NCBI RefSeq assembly: GCF_000012845.1
Contig: NC_009615.1
Location: 4,795,001-4,811,379 of the forward strand
DNA: 16,379 nt
Direction: 5' to 3'
Source of the DNA: Parabacteroides distasonis ATCC 8503
GTDB taxonomy: Bacteria; Bacteroidota; Bacteroidia; Bacteroidales; Tannerellaceae
The translations under genes and the position numbers were made by a program. Positions 7,301-15,128 of this stretch are shown here, piece after piece; the stretch's first letter is position 1; each line of letters opens with the position of its first letter. Under the pieces are notes generated by a model. It did no database searches. It was not told the origin of the DNA and saw only the letters and a program-made list of their open reading frames with translations.

Positions 7301-7696
7301 CATAATGCTGAAGACCGGTCGGGCGTAGCGAATGGCTTCAAGTCGAATCTGAACGCTTGGACTCCGCAAAACCAGCATACGATGGTTGCCCAGCGTCGTC
7401 CGATGAAATCGTATTATGATTCTTATCCGGATTCACATTGGATGCAGAACGGTTCTTTCGTTCGGGGACAGAACTTCGTCTTGGGATATACTTTCAGCAA
7501 GAGCTTGCTCCTGAAGATAAAGTTACAGGATTTGAGAATCTACGCGAGTGCTCAGAACTTGTTCTGTATTACGAAGTACAAAGGCTATGATCCGGAGGTT
7601 ACGACCTATGAGGATGATGCTTTCGGACAAGGTATCGACGACTTCAGCGAGCCTAAGGCACGTACTTTTACTTTTGGTTTAAATGTTAAATTCTAA
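4379..7696 (+). CDS. susC: SusC/RagA-family TonB-dependent outer-membrane glycan transporter with STN signalling domain
   Basis: A 1105-aa outer-membrane porin that imports oligosaccharides into the periplasm using TonB energy. Order of parts: a signal peptide with cleavage near residue 26 (SLPIDAQ); an STN domain at about 27-104 (FHEGSISLKQAFEKLE to NYVIIVPEE); a carboxypeptidase-regulatory-like domain at about 111-184 (VSGVIVDTNGDPVIGANVV); the SusC signature LDEVVVVGYGTMKKSDLTGSV at about 188-208, leading into the plug (YVVDGVIG, EVLKDASATAIYGARGANGV); then the beta barrel, ending in a terminal Phe (FTFGLNVKF). The STN domain is the part that talks to the FecR anti-sigma factor, so this copy is both importer and signal sensor. 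susD follows after 12 bp. Using susC as the symbol denotes family, not the starch system; the substrate is probably a sulfated glycan, judged from the two downstream sulfatases. Confidence 0.96.
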   Translation: MNRNKSIRVAILCLSLAMAGSLPIDAQKVTFHEGSISLKQAFEKLESSSAYKIAYNDSQLDVSRKVSMDQKDMEVLQVLSQLLKNTGYTYKINGNYVIIVPEEVKTVKGKKQVSGVIVDTNGDPVIGANVVEKGTTNGTITDLDGKFTLEVNDNSVLQVSYIGYNTQEVSANGKTSFSIKLGENTQTLDEVVVVGYGTMKKSDLTGSVTNVKAEKLLSKPVVNVGQALAGKASGVEIFENGGTPDGKVRVRIRGNNSINSSNEPLYVVDGVIGVSNINLLNPSEIESLEVLKDASATAIYGARGANGVIMITTKRGIKNEKAQISYDGYVSIGKMAKKLDLMNASEWWQNYNTTMDNGQKYDPEGYAQGKYKKVTPADLPNLFDANGNPLYDTDWQDEAYQTAINHNHQVSIRGGADKTLYSVHLGYMHKDALMRNGFLDRYSGRINLDSQLRDWLKMGANMSFNYNKGNDNYKSYGVKRLVQEAIPLIPVKYPDGSWGSNRDFPGAVQDTPSRYLEEMVNETSNIQTIADLYLDFKITDDLNFKSTFAVDASNRKRNYYSGKDLIQFSKTAGGIATIETLKEMYWQNENYFNYNKEFNKNNRMNVMLGLSWQQRVAESVEATSQNFSDDFYQWHNLGAGTVTIPSKSDDYAWSINSYFARINYTLKDRYLFTATGRYDGSSKFGKNNKYAFFPSFAFAWRASEESFLKGVNWLSNLKVRTSIGETGNQEIGNYAFFQKLGSENTIFDNDYYTALYRSTFGNPDLKWEKTLQWDAGVDVSVLNQRIDLSLDYYYKKTSDLLLEAPIPGTSGLNTIMRNIGSVQNQGFELTLNTHNIQTDNFNWMSTVLFNVNRNKILNLGENDEDIYPKPRHAQGDMLILRVGEPVGSLWGLRRLGTWGEDEAAEAAKYNRLPGDVKYEDLNGDGKINSEDNTIIGCTSPDWTMTISNTFVYRNFDFSFDLRFVFGNDVVNCATHNAEDRSGVANGFKSNLNAWTPQNQHTMVAQRRPMKSYYDSYPDSHWMQNGSFVRGQNFVLGYTFSKSLLLKIKLQDLRIYASAQNLFCITKYKGYDPEVTTYEDDAFGQGIDDFSEPKARTFTFGLNVKF

Positions 7697-7708
7697 TGCG
7701 ATTGAGTT

Positions 7709-9229
7709 ATGAAAATAAATAAAATCTATATCGTCTCATTATGTGCGTTATTCTTGTCTTCTTGTAATAATTTCTTGGACGAGCAGCCTACCGGTACGAT
7801 GACTACCGATTCAAAGTTGACAAGTAAGGAGTCCGCTTTGGCCTTGACGAATTCGGCTTATTTGAAGAATACGGTCTTTAATAAGATGACCCCGGGTTGG
7901 GGATGTAATACGATCTTATTGCTCGAATATATGACTGGCAAAGCTACTTCCGAGAATTCCCAATCGAATTATAAGGACTTTCAGGATCTACTGGTGAGTG
8001 ATCGTTCTTTATATATCGAGGACTGGTGGCAAGATTGTTATGCAGGTATAGCGAACTGTAACCTCGCGCTTCAAAAACTCGGGGAGTTCGAGAATCTGGA
8101 TGCTTCCTTGGTTAATGGCTACATGGCCGAGGTGAAGTTTATGAGGGCTTTGTATTATTTCTATTTGGTACGTATCTTTGGCGATGTCCCTAAGATTACG
8201 ACCGTACAGTCGGAGTTGGGAGAGCTGCAAGTATCTCGTGCCCCGGTAAAGGAAATCTATGATGAGATCATTATTCCGGATTTGTTGGAGGCCGAGCAAT
8301 CGGATCTGGCTTTTAGCGATCATACAGGGCGTGTCTCGATGGGAGCGGTGAAAGCGCTTCTTGCGGATGTCTATCTTACGTATGCCGGTTATCCTTTGCA
8401 AGGAGGTAAATCTTATTACGCGGAATCGGCTAAACGTTCATTGGAGGTTATAAAATCGAATGAGTATACGCTCTTCACGGATTATGAGAGCCTACGGCTT
8501 CCGTCGCAGAATAATAAGGGAGAGTTTATTTATCAAGTTCAGTTCTCCTTGAACAAGCGGCATAACGAGTCGGTACGTATCTTTTTACCTTCTCGTTCCG
8601 GCATTTCCGCCTACGATTTGGAATATGGTAGCCTGATCCCTACCAAGGAGTTCGTGGAAAGCTTTGAGAAAGGAGATAAGCGTACGGAAGAGAAGCAATA
8701 TTTCTTTACGAACTACAAGGGGCATCCGAGTAAGTTCTCTCCGGGAGCGGCAGAGTTGGAGTTTATGGATTTGAATGGCTATTATATCTATAAGTTTTTT
8801 GATCAAGTAGCTGTTGATAATACGGCGAAGTCGGACTTGAACTGGAGTGTATATCGTTACACGGATGTATTATTAATGTATGCGGAAGCGCAAGTGAATG
8901 CGGATGGTACTCCGAACCAGCAATCCATCGATATTGTGAACCAAATACGAGGAAGGGCCGGATTAGCGCCGTTCAAGCAGACCAACGCAAGCGCATTCTT
9001 GGAGGAAGTCTGGGACCAACGTTACTTTGACCTATGTTATGAGAATAAGATGTGGTTTGATATGCTACGCACCCGTAAGATCCGGGATGATAAATCCGGG
9101 GAATATGTGGACTTTATCGGCTATAAGACGAATTGGGGTAAGGTGTATACGGAAACCCAGCTATTGTTCCCGATTCCATTAAGCGAACGGCAGGCGAATC
9201 CGAACCTGACTCAGAATCAAGGTTATTAA
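7709..9229 (+). CDS. susD: SusD/RagB-family surface glycan-binding lipoprotein
   Basis: A 506-aa lipoprotein that caps the SusC barrel on the cell surface and captures glycan. The signal peptide ends in LSSC, with lipidated Cys19, followed by the usual NNFLDEQPTG start of mature SusD proteins. The N-terminal SusD-like region (about 22-210) includes WWQDCYAGIANCNLALQKL and the helix EVKFMRALYYFYLVRIFGDVP. The C-terminal RagB/SusD domain contains YRYTDVLLMYAEAQV, VNQIRGRAGLAPF and the typical ending LFPIPLSERQANPNLTQNQGY. It lies 12 bp after susC and 17 bp before the first sulfatase, so all four genes are probably one transcript. Glycan specificity cannot be read from the sequence. Confidence 0.96.
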   Translation: MKINKIYIVSLCALFLSSCNNFLDEQPTGTMTTDSKLTSKESALALTNSAYLKNTVFNKMTPGWGCNTILLLEYMTGKATSENSQSNYKDFQDLLVSDRSLYIEDWWQDCYAGIANCNLALQKLGEFENLDASLVNGYMAEVKFMRALYYFYLVRIFGDVPKITTVQSELGELQVSRAPVKEIYDEIIIPDLLEAEQSDLAFSDHTGRVSMGAVKALLADVYLTYAGYPLQGGKSYYAESAKRSLEVIKSNEYTLFTDYESLRLPSQNNKGEFIYQVQFSLNKRHNESVRIFLPSRSGISAYDLEYGSLIPTKEFVESFEKGDKRTEEKQYFFTNYKGHPSKFSPGAAELEFMDLNGYYIYKFFDQVAVDNTAKSDLNWSVYRYTDVLLMYAEAQVNADGTPNQQSIDIVNQIRGRAGLAPFKQTNASAFLEEVWDQRYFDLCYENKMWFDMLRTRKIRDDKSGEYVDFIGYKTNWGKVYTETQLLFPIPLSERQANPNLTQNQGY

Positions 9230-9246
9230 CGAATAGAAAATAATAT

Positions 9247-10791
9247 ATGAAGATCAAGTTGTCTTTATTAGCCACCGGTTTACTATATGTGCCGGTGGTG
9301 TTCGCCCAAAAGCAACCCAATGTCGTGATCATTCTGGCGGATGATATGGGTTACGGGGATGTTGGATGCAATAATCCATATGCTAGGGTACGTACACCGG
9401 CCATCGATCAATTGGCCCGGAACGGTATCCGTTTTACGGATGCCCATTCTGCGGGTGCGTTGAGTGGGCCTTCACGCTACGGTTTAGTGACAGGACGTTA
9501 TTTTTTCCGTACGCCGAAGAAGTCCGAGTATTGGGGGTACTTGTCTCCATATATCGAACCGGAGCGTTTGACGATCGGTTCCTTGATGCGTAATGCCGGC
9601 TATACGACCGCTTGTGTCGGGAAATGGCATCTAGGGCTCGACTGGCAGTTGAAAGATGACTCGAAACCACAGATTCTTACCCCTAAGAAATTTGGTTATA
9701 CGAATACGGATTTCTCCGCCCCTGTAAAAAGAGGCCCTACGGAATTAGGGTTTGACTATTCTTTCATCCTTCCGGCTTCCTTGGATATGCCGCCTTATGC
9801 GTTCGTGCGTAATGACCGTGTCGTGGACCCGGATGTCATCTTGACGGCGGACGCTTATCCGAAGAAACAGGATGAGACGGTTTACGCTTGGGATCGTAAA
9901 CATACGAACGAGAATGATATTTATTGGGAACGGGGCGTTTGGTGGCGTAACGGAGAGATGTCGCGCTCCTTTAAGTTTGAGGAATGTTTCCCGACAATCG
10001 TAGATGAGGGTATCGCTTTTATCGATCGGGAAGGACGAAAGGACAAGCCATTCTTTTTATATATGCCGTTAACCGGTCCGCACACCCCATGGCTGCCCAC
10101 CGTTCAGTTTAAGGGATCTACTGAGTTAGGTACCTATGGCGATTTTATGGGCGATATCGATAATGTCGTGGCTCGGGTGAATGCCAAACTAAAGGAATTA
10201 GGTCTGGAGAAGAATACGATTGTCATTTTCGCCAGTGATAACGGAGGCGCATGGGAAGAGGAGGATATCCAGCAATACGGGCATCAAAGTAACTGGAGCC
10301 GCCGTGGGCAGAAAGGTGATGCGTGGGACGGCGGTCATCATGTTCCGCTGATTGTTCATTGGCCGGATCATATCAAGTGCCCCGGGGTTTGTTCCCAAAC
10401 GGTTGGCTTGGTAGATATATTGGCTACATTGGCGGATTTAACCGGGCAATCCCTTCCTAAAGGACAGGCAGAGGATAGCTTTAGCTTTAAGAAAGTATTG
10501 GATGGTGATATGAATGCCTCGACGAGAGACCAGATCATGTACTTGTCCGGCTCCGGCAAATTAGCGATCAAGAAGGGAGATTGGAAATATATCGATTGTC
10601 TGGGCTCCGGTGGTTTTACGGCTCCCGCCCGTTTATCCCCGGTGAAGAATGGACCGAAAGGCCAACTTTATAATATGCGGACCGATTCTTTGGAGAGTAA
10701 TAATCTCTTCTTGCGTGAGAAAGGCATTGCGAATGAGCTTTCCGCGTTGTTGAAGAAATTGTTGGATCAAGGATATAGCCGTCCGCAATAA
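9247..10791 (+). CDS. Secreted S1-family sulfatase, serine type (galactose/GalNAc-6-sulfatase-like)
   Basis: A 514-aa formylglycine-dependent sulfatase. A signal peptide of about 20 residues ends in VFA before QKQPN. The nucleophile motif is S73-G-P-S-R77, so Ser73 must be oxidised to formylglycine by an anaerobic maturase (anSME) encoded elsewhere. Metal and active-site residues fit the family: D32 and D33 (ILADDMGYGD), K126 and H128 (GKWHLG), the PLTGPHTPW histidine near 277, and D331/N332 (ASDNGG). The run from PSRYGLVTGRY to ACVGKWHLGLDW resembles bacterial enzymes grouped with SulfAtlas S1_15, which remove 6-sulfate from galactose or GalNAc; that subfamily call is from memory and moderate. 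It probably acts in the periplasm or at the surface on glycans taken up by SusCD. No lipobox is present. Confidence 0.93.
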   Translation: MKIKLSLLATGLLYVPVVFAQKQPNVVIILADDMGYGDVGCNNPYARVRTPAIDQLARNGIRFTDAHSAGALSGPSRYGLVTGRYFFRTPKKSEYWGYLSPYIEPERLTIGSLMRNAGYTTACVGKWHLGLDWQLKDDSKPQILTPKKFGYTNTDFSAPVKRGPTELGFDYSFILPASLDMPPYAFVRNDRVVDPDVILTADAYPKKQDETVYAWDRKHTNENDIYWERGVWWRNGEMSRSFKFEECFPTIVDEGIAFIDREGRKDKPFFLYMPLTGPHTPWLPTVQFKGSTELGTYGDFMGDIDNVVARVNAKLKELGLEKNTIVIFASDNGGAWEEEDIQQYGHQSNWSRRGQKGDAWDGGHHVPLIVHWPDHIKCPGVCSQTVGLVDILATLADLTGQSLPKGQAEDSFSFKKVLDGDMNASTRDQIMYLSGSGKLAIKKGDWKYIDCLGSGGFTAPARLSPVKNGPKGQLYNMRTDSLESNNLFLREKGIANELSALLKKLLDQGYSRPQ

Positions 10792-10824
10792 AGGTAATCT
10801 TGATTAGGCAAAAAGTTGAATCGA

Positions 10825-12594
10825 ATGACAAAGTTAGGCGTATTGTTTAGTGTTTTGGGAGTGGGGGCCGGTTGTATTCCGGCTTTCGCTCAAAAACAAC
10901 TCCCCAATATCATCGTAATGTTATCGGATGACCAAGGTTGGGGCGATTTGGGCTTCACGGGGAATACCTTCGTGCAAACTCCTAATATAGATCGTATCGC
11001 TCATGAGGGAACGATTTTGGAGAATTTTTATGTCTGTCCGGTGTCATCCCCGACGAGGGCGGAGTTCTTGACCGGACGCTATCATGTACGGAGTGGCGTT
11101 AATTCTACGACCGGGGGAGGCGAGCGCTTTAATCTAGGAGAGAAAACGATCGCGGAATATTTCCGGGAGGCCGGATACGCTACCTCTCTATTTGGAAAAT
11201 GGCATAGTGGTACGCAATATCCCTACCATCCGAACGCAAGGGGCTTCGAGGAGTTCTATGGTTTTTGTTCCGGGCATTGGGGGAATTATTGGAACCCGGT
11301 GTTGGAACATAACGGAGAGATTATTTCGGGCGAGGGCTTTATCATAGATGATCTGACCGATAAAGCCTTGGATTATATACGTGATCATAAAGAACATCCA
11401 TTCTTTATGTTCTTGTCTTATAACACACCTCATAGTCCGATGCAAGTCCCGGATAGTTGGTGGAACCGTGTAAAAGATCGTACCTTGTCGCAGCGAGCTA
11501 CTTTCCCGGAGCAAGAAGATACTACGTTTACGAAAGCGGCTTTGGCCTTGGCCGAGAATTTAGATTGGAATATCGGACGTGTATTGTCTTTGTTACATTC
11601 ATTGGATTTGGAACAAGAGACGATTGTTATTTATTTCTCGGATAACGGCCCGAATAGTTTCCGGTGGAATGGTGGGATGAAAGGGCGAAAAGGCTCTACG
11701 GATGAAGGGGGTGTTCGTTCGCCGTTTTGTATCCGTTGGCCGGGACACATAAGGAAAGGGGCCGTGGAAACCCAGTTGTCCGGGGCTATAGACTTAATCC
11801 CTACTTTATTAGGTTTGGCGGGAATAGAATATACCCCGTTAAGGAAACTGGACGGAATCGATTGGGGACAGCGATTGCTGGATGAGAAAGCTCCTGCTAT
11901 AGATCGGGTTTTATATAGTTATTGGGGAGGTAAGACGAGTGTGCGTATCTCATATTATCTATTGGATGCGGAAGATCATTTATATAAAACGGATATAGAT
12001 CGTGAGCAACGGAAGGATGTATCGGATAAAGAACCCGAGATATATGAGCGGATGAAGCGTTATTCGAATTGGTTTAAGGATGAGTTACTGGCGGATTTCC
12101 CGAAGAAGGATACCCGTCCGTTTATAATCGGTCATCCGCGGGAAACCTATTCAAAGCTACCGGCCCGGGATGCGAGGATATCTGGCCCGATCGAACGCTC
12201 CAACCGTTATCCGAATTGTTCTTATTTTACGAATTGGAAAAGCCCGGAAGCGGAGATAAGCTGGAATGTGGAGGTTGAGGAATCCGGTTTGTTCGAGGCT
12301 TTTATCTATTATACTTGCGATAAACGAAATATAGGCTCTACTTTTGAACTTCGTACGGACCGGGATGCCGAGAATCTTGTATTTACATTGGATCAAGTAA
12401 ATGACCAACCCATGCTCGGTGCGGATTTGGATAGGGTTCTCCGGGAGGAGTCTTATGTGAAAGGATTTGCTCCTTGCTCTGTCGGTATGATTTCCTTATC
12501 GAAAGGTGCGGCTACTTTATCCTTGCAAGCGAAAACGATCCGGAATGAGGAGGCCATGAATTTTTGGATGTTGGTGCTAAAACGAGTGAAATGA
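10825..12594 (+). CDS. Secreted S1-family sulfatase, serine type, with C-terminal beta-rich extension
   Basis: A 589-aa sulfatase from the ATG at 10825; an in-frame TTG at 10816 would add only MNR and is less likely. The signal peptide ends near PAFA before QKQLPN. The nucleophile motif is S-S-P-T-R with Ser74 (TCA codon at 11044), a serine-type site. Metal and catalytic residues: D35 and D36 (LSDDQGWGDLG), K125 and H127 (GKWHSG), NTPHSPM, and D273/N274 (FSDNGPN). The sulfatase fold ends near residue 435. About 150 further residues (from HPRETYSKLPA to the end) are rich in alternating beta-type sequence such as AEISWNVEVEESGLFEAFIYY, suggesting a sandwich-like accessory domain. The gene lies 33 bp after the first sulfatase and ends the PUL. 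Its sulfate position is not recognisable to me, but it is clearly a different subfamily from its neighbour. Confidence 0.93.
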   Translation: MTKLGVLFSVLGVGAGCIPAFAQKQLPNIIVMLSDDQGWGDLGFTGNTFVQTPNIDRIAHEGTILENFYVCPVSSPTRAEFLTGRYHVRSGVNSTTGGGERFNLGEKTIAEYFREAGYATSLFGKWHSGTQYPYHPNARGFEEFYGFCSGHWGNYWNPVLEHNGEIISGEGFIIDDLTDKALDYIRDHKEHPFFMFLSYNTPHSPMQVPDSWWNRVKDRTLSQRATFPEQEDTTFTKAALALAENLDWNIGRVLSLLHSLDLEQETIVIYFSDNGPNSFRWNGGMKGRKGSTDEGGVRSPFCIRWPGHIRKGAVETQLSGAIDLIPTLLGLAGIEYTPLRKLDGIDWGQRLLDEKAPAIDRVLYSYWGGKTSVRISYYLLDAEDHLYKTDIDREQRKDVSDKEPEIYERMKRYSNWFKDELLADFPKKDTRPFIIGHPRETYSKLPARDARISGPIERSNRYPNCSYFTNWKSPEAEISWNVEVEESGLFEAFIYYTCDKRNIGSTFELRTDRDAENLVFTLDQVNDQPMLGADLDRVLREESYVKGFAPCSVGMISLSKGAATLSLQAKTIRNEEAMNFWMLVLKRVK

Positions 12595-12623
12595 GTCTAA
12601 GATTGAAAAAAGTTGTATAACTA

Positions 12624-12654
12624 TTTGCCAGTTATCAAATAATCACTACCTTTG
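12624..12654 (+). promoter_or_regulatory. Promoter of the rpsF-rpsR-rplI operon
   Basis: TTTG at 12624-12627 (-33 element) and TACCTTTG at 12647-12654 (-7 element) are separated by 19 bp, a full match to the Bacteroidetes housekeeping promoter. Transcription should start near 12660, giving a leader of about 35 nt before rpsF. ATAACT/AGTTAT at 12617-12635 forms a weak inverted repeat around the -33 element. Confidence 0.75.
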
Positions 12655-12695
12655 CACCGCAAAATTTTTTATTAATCAATATTAAACAGCGTTTT

Positions 12696-13052
12696 ATGAA
12701 CAATTACGAAACCGTTTTCATTTTGACTCCCGTTTTGTCTGACGCTCAGATGAAGGAAGCGGTAGAGAAATTCACGAACCTTCTGAAAGCTCAAGGAGCT
12801 GAGATCGTGAATGAAGAGAACTGGGGCTTGCGCAAGTTAGCTTATCCTATCGACAAGAAGACAACAGGCTTCTACCAGTTGGTTGAATTCAAGGCAGATC
12901 CTAGTGTTATCGCTACGTTGGAGTTGAACTTCCGTCGTGACGAGCGTGTGATCCGCTTCTTGACTTTCCGTCAAGACAAGTATGCCGCAGAATATGCAGC
13001 TAAGAGAAGAAATCTGAAATCATCTAAAGAAACAGTAAAGGAGAATAATTAA
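12696..13052 (+). CDS. rpsF: 30S ribosomal protein S6
   Basis: 118 aa. It begins [20 protein letters not shown] and contains the S6 blocks [27 protein letters not shown] and [19 protein letters not shown]6 binds 16S rRNA as a heterodimer with S18, whose gene follows after 2 bp. The charged C-terminal tail ([18 protein letters not shown]) is slightly longer than the core fold, as in many Bacteroidetes. It is first in the operon behind a consensus promoter; an AAAGGAG within its last codons serves rpsR. Confidence 0.98.
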   Translation: MNNYETVFILTPVLSDAQMKEAVEKFTNLLKAQGAEIVNEENWGLRKLAYPIDKKTTGFYQLVEFKADPSVIATLELNFRRDERVIRFLTFRQDKYAAEYAAKRRNLKSSKETVKENN

Positions 13053-13054
13053 TT

Positions 13055-13324
13055 ATGGCAGCAACTCAATCAGAAATCAGATATTTAACTCCGCCTTCAG
13101 TAGACGTTAAGAAGAAAAAATATTGCCGTTTCAAAAAGAACGGTATCAAGTATATCGATTATAAGGATCCTGAATTCTTGAAGAAATTCTTGAACGAGCA
13201 AGGTAAGATCCTTCCGCGTCGTATCACTGGTACTTCCTTGAAGTTCCAACGTCGTGTGGCTCAGGCTGTAAAGCGTGCTCGTCACTTGGCTTTGCTTCCT
13301 TACGTGACCGATTTGATGAAATAA
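13055..13324 (+). CDS. rpsR: 30S ribosomal protein S18
   Basis: 89 aa with the S18 signature [17 protein letters not shown], then [30 protein letters not shown]. Partner of S6 on the 30S platform. It has only one Cys in the N-terminal segment, so it is the form without a zinc-binding site. The start is 2 bp after rpsF, implying coupled translation; rplI follows after 21 bp. Confidence 0.98.
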   Translation: MAATQSEIRYLTPPSVDVKKKKYCRFKKNGIKYIDYKDPEFLKKFLNEQGKILPRRITGTSLKFQRRVAQAVKRARHLALLPYVTDLMK

Positions 13325-13345
13325 TTAATTAAGAGGAGACAGAAT

Positions 13346-13792
13346 ATGCAAGTTATTTTGAAAGAAGATGTAGTGAATTTAGGCTACAAAGACGATATCG
13401 TAACAGTAAAAGACGGTTACGGACGTAACTTTCTAATCCCCACGGGTAAGGCAGTGATCGCTTCAGAGTCTGCTAAGAAAGTATTGGCTGAGAACTTGAA
13501 GCAACGTGCCCACAAATTGGCTAAGATCAAGGAAGACGCTCAGACTTTGGCCGCTAAGTTAGAGGGTGTAGCTTTGACGATTGGTGCTAAGACTAGCTCT
13601 ACAGGTACGATCTTCGGTTCTGTAACGAATATCCAAGTTGCTGAGGCTTTGGCTAAGGCTGGTTTCGAGAATATCGATCGTAAGATTATCTATATCAAGG
13701 AGTCTGTTAAGGAAGTAGGTAGCTATAAGGCTGTTTTGAAACTTCACAAAGAGGTTTCCGTTGAGGTTCCTTTCGAGGTTGTTTCTGAATAA
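13346..13792 (+). CDS. rplI: 50S ribosomal protein L9
   Basis: 148 aa. The N-terminal domain reads [32 protein letters not shown], the classical L9 signature. A long connecting helix follows at about 40-75, then the C-terminal rRNA-binding domain ([17 protein letters not shown] to [12 protein letters not shown]). A strong AGAGGAGA ribosome-binding site lies about 8 bp before the ATG. It is last in the operon and is followed by an intrinsic terminator. Confidence 0.98.
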   Translation: MQVILKEDVVNLGYKDDIVTVKDGYGRNFLIPTGKAVIASESAKKVLAENLKQRAHKLAKIKEDAQTLAAKLEGVALTIGAKTSSTGTIFGSVTNIQVAEALAKAGFENIDRKIIYIKESVKEVGSYKAVLKLHKEVSVEVPFEVVSE

Positions 13793-13813
13793 TAGATACT
13801 TTAATATATCATG

Positions 13814-13847
13814 AAAGAGGGTAGTTTCGAAACTGCCCTCTTTTTTT
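13814..13847 (+). terminator. Intrinsic terminator of the rpsF-rpsR-rplI operon
   Basis: AAAGAGGGTAGTTT pairs with AAACTGCCCTCTTT around a minimal CG turn, with one G-T pair, and is followed by a T-run (13839-13847). It lies 22 bp after the rplI stop. The near-perfect stem and T-tract make it a convincing Rho-independent terminator. Confidence 0.92.
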
Positions 13848-13892
13848 GTTTTAATTATAAAAAAAGATATCTGTCAATCAGCAAAAAAGCGC

Positions 13893-13900
13893 TACATTTG
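13893..13900 (+). promoter_or_regulatory. -7 promoter element of the amidase gene
   Basis: TACATTTG matches the Bacteroidetes -7 consensus TAnnTTTG perfectly, 27 bp before the GTG start of the amidase. The -33 region at about 13870-13873 reads TCTG, a weak match. It lies just after the L9 terminator, as expected for a new transcription unit. Confidence 0.6.
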
Positions 13901-13927
13901 TCTCCAAATTTGCAATAATTTTAGAAA

Positions 13928-15091
13928 GTGAGCAAAAAGTCTTTTCTATATATTAACTTGCTATTTGCGTTGTTTTTTTTCTTGCCCGGACTTCAGGCGA
14001 GAGAGAAGACTTTTACGGTCGTGATCGATGCTGGGCATGGCGGTAAGGACCCGGGAGCTAGAGGGGCGAATGTTAATGAGAAGGAGATAAATCTCGCTGT
14101 CGCCTTAAAATTGGGTCGATTGATAGAGAATAACGCGGAGGATGTGCGTGTGATCTATACTCGTAAGACGGATCGTTTTATCGAGTTGGACGAACGTGCG
14201 AATATAGCGAACCGCAATAAGGCGGATCTTTTCGTGTCTATCCATACGAATGCCGTAAAGCGTGGAAGTACCGTGCAAGGTACGGAGACGTATACGCTGG
14301 GTTTGGCCCGTAGCGAAGAGAACTTAGAGGTGGCTATGAGTGAGAACTCAGCGATCTTGTTGGAGGATAATTATCAACAACGGTATGAGGGATTTGACCC
14401 GAACTCTTCGGAGTCCTATATCATTTTCGAGTTTATGCAGAATAAGCATATGGAGCAAAGTATTAGTCTGGCTTCCGAGATACAGAAATCGTTCGGGGCT
14501 TGTAAGCGGGTGGACCGTGGCGTAAGACAGGCTGGTTTTTTGGTGCTTCGTAAAACGAGCATGCCCAGTGTTCTGGTCGAGTTGGGGTATATCTCGAATC
14601 GTCAAGAAGAGCAGTTCATGAGAACCGCCGCCGGACAAAATAAATTGGCGGAAGCGTTGTACGATGCTTTTTGCAAATATAAGAAGAATTACGATCGTCG
14701 TAAAGGAAATATTTCCGGAGCTGTCGTTGCTCCCGTAGCGAATGAGAAAACTCCGCCTCCGGGGAGCGAGGCTGATATCTTAAATAAAAAACAGCAAGCC
14801 ACAAGACAGAAAACCTCAGTTTCTTCTACCACTTCCGTGAACAGGAACACGAAAGGAAAGGTTATATATAAGATACAATTCTTGACTTCCAATAAGAAGC
14901 TTCCTGCGAACTCCCGGTTATTTAAGGGGTACAAGAACGTGGATTTCTATGTGGAGAAAGGTATCTATAAATACACGTATGGCGAGACTTCGGATTTTAA
15001 CTCGATCCGGAAGATGCGCCGAACGATCGCAAAAGATTTTAAAGATGCTTTCATCATCGCTTTTAAGGATGGGAAGAAGGTGAAATATTAA
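13928..15091 (+). CDS. N-acetylmuramoyl-L-alanine amidase (Amidase_3) with SPOR-like C-terminal region
   Basis: 387 aa, starting at a GTG that gives a proper signal peptide (KK followed by a hydrophobic stretch ending GLQA at about residue 24); no ATG lies nearby in frame. The zinc amidase domain, about residues 29-245, has the expected ligands H37 (DAGHGG), E51 (NEKEIN) and H106 (SIHTN) and the catalytic E218 (VLVELGY). It cleaves the bond between MurNAc and the stem peptide during septal peptidoglycan splitting, in the periplasm. A Ser/Thr/Lys-rich linker at about 246-308 leads to a C-terminal domain of about 80 residues (KVIYKIQFLTSNKKLP to DAFIIAFKDGKKV) that looks like a SPOR fold, which binds denuded septal glycan. 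An MCE gene follows after 37 bp. Confidence 0.93.
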   Translation: MSKKSFLYINLLFALFFFLPGLQAREKTFTVVIDAGHGGKDPGARGANVNEKEINLAVALKLGRLIENNAEDVRVIYTRKTDRFIELDERANIANRNKADLFVSIHTNAVKRGSTVQGTETYTLGLARSEENLEVAMSENSAILLEDNYQQRYEGFDPNSSESYIIFEFMQNKHMEQSISLASEIQKSFGACKRVDRGVRQAGFLVLRKTSMPSVLVELGYISNRQEEQFMRTAAGQNKLAEALYDAFCKYKKNYDRRKGNISGAVVAPVANEKTPPPGSEADILNKKQQATRQKTSVSSTTSVNRNTKGKVIYKIQFLTSNKKLPANSRLFKGYKNVDFYVEKGIYKYTYGETSDFNSIRKMRRTIAKDFKDAFIIAFKDGKKVKY

Positions 15092-15128
15092 TGATTTAGG
15101 AATAAATTATACATTATAAATAAAGGAA

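Noticed and set aside
10816..10824. TTG start for the second sulfatase
   Set aside because: An ATG three codons downstream gives the same signal peptide, and there is no ribosome-binding site favouring TTG.
10825..10900. Lipoprotein signal on the second sulfatase (VGAGC)
   Set aside because: The residue at -3 of the Cys is Gly rather than Leu/Val, and a better signal peptidase I site (AFA before Q) follows.
12648..12675. TTTGC-ACC-GCAAA hairpin with T-run as a terminator of the PUL
   Set aside because: It overlaps the -7 element and start point of the rpsF promoter; the stem is short and the position fits a promoter far better.
12655..12695. S6:S18 autoregulatory mRNA leader of rpsF
   Set aside because: The predicted leader is about 35 nt and AT-rich; an ACCGC is present but I could not draw the required CCG-bulge stem.
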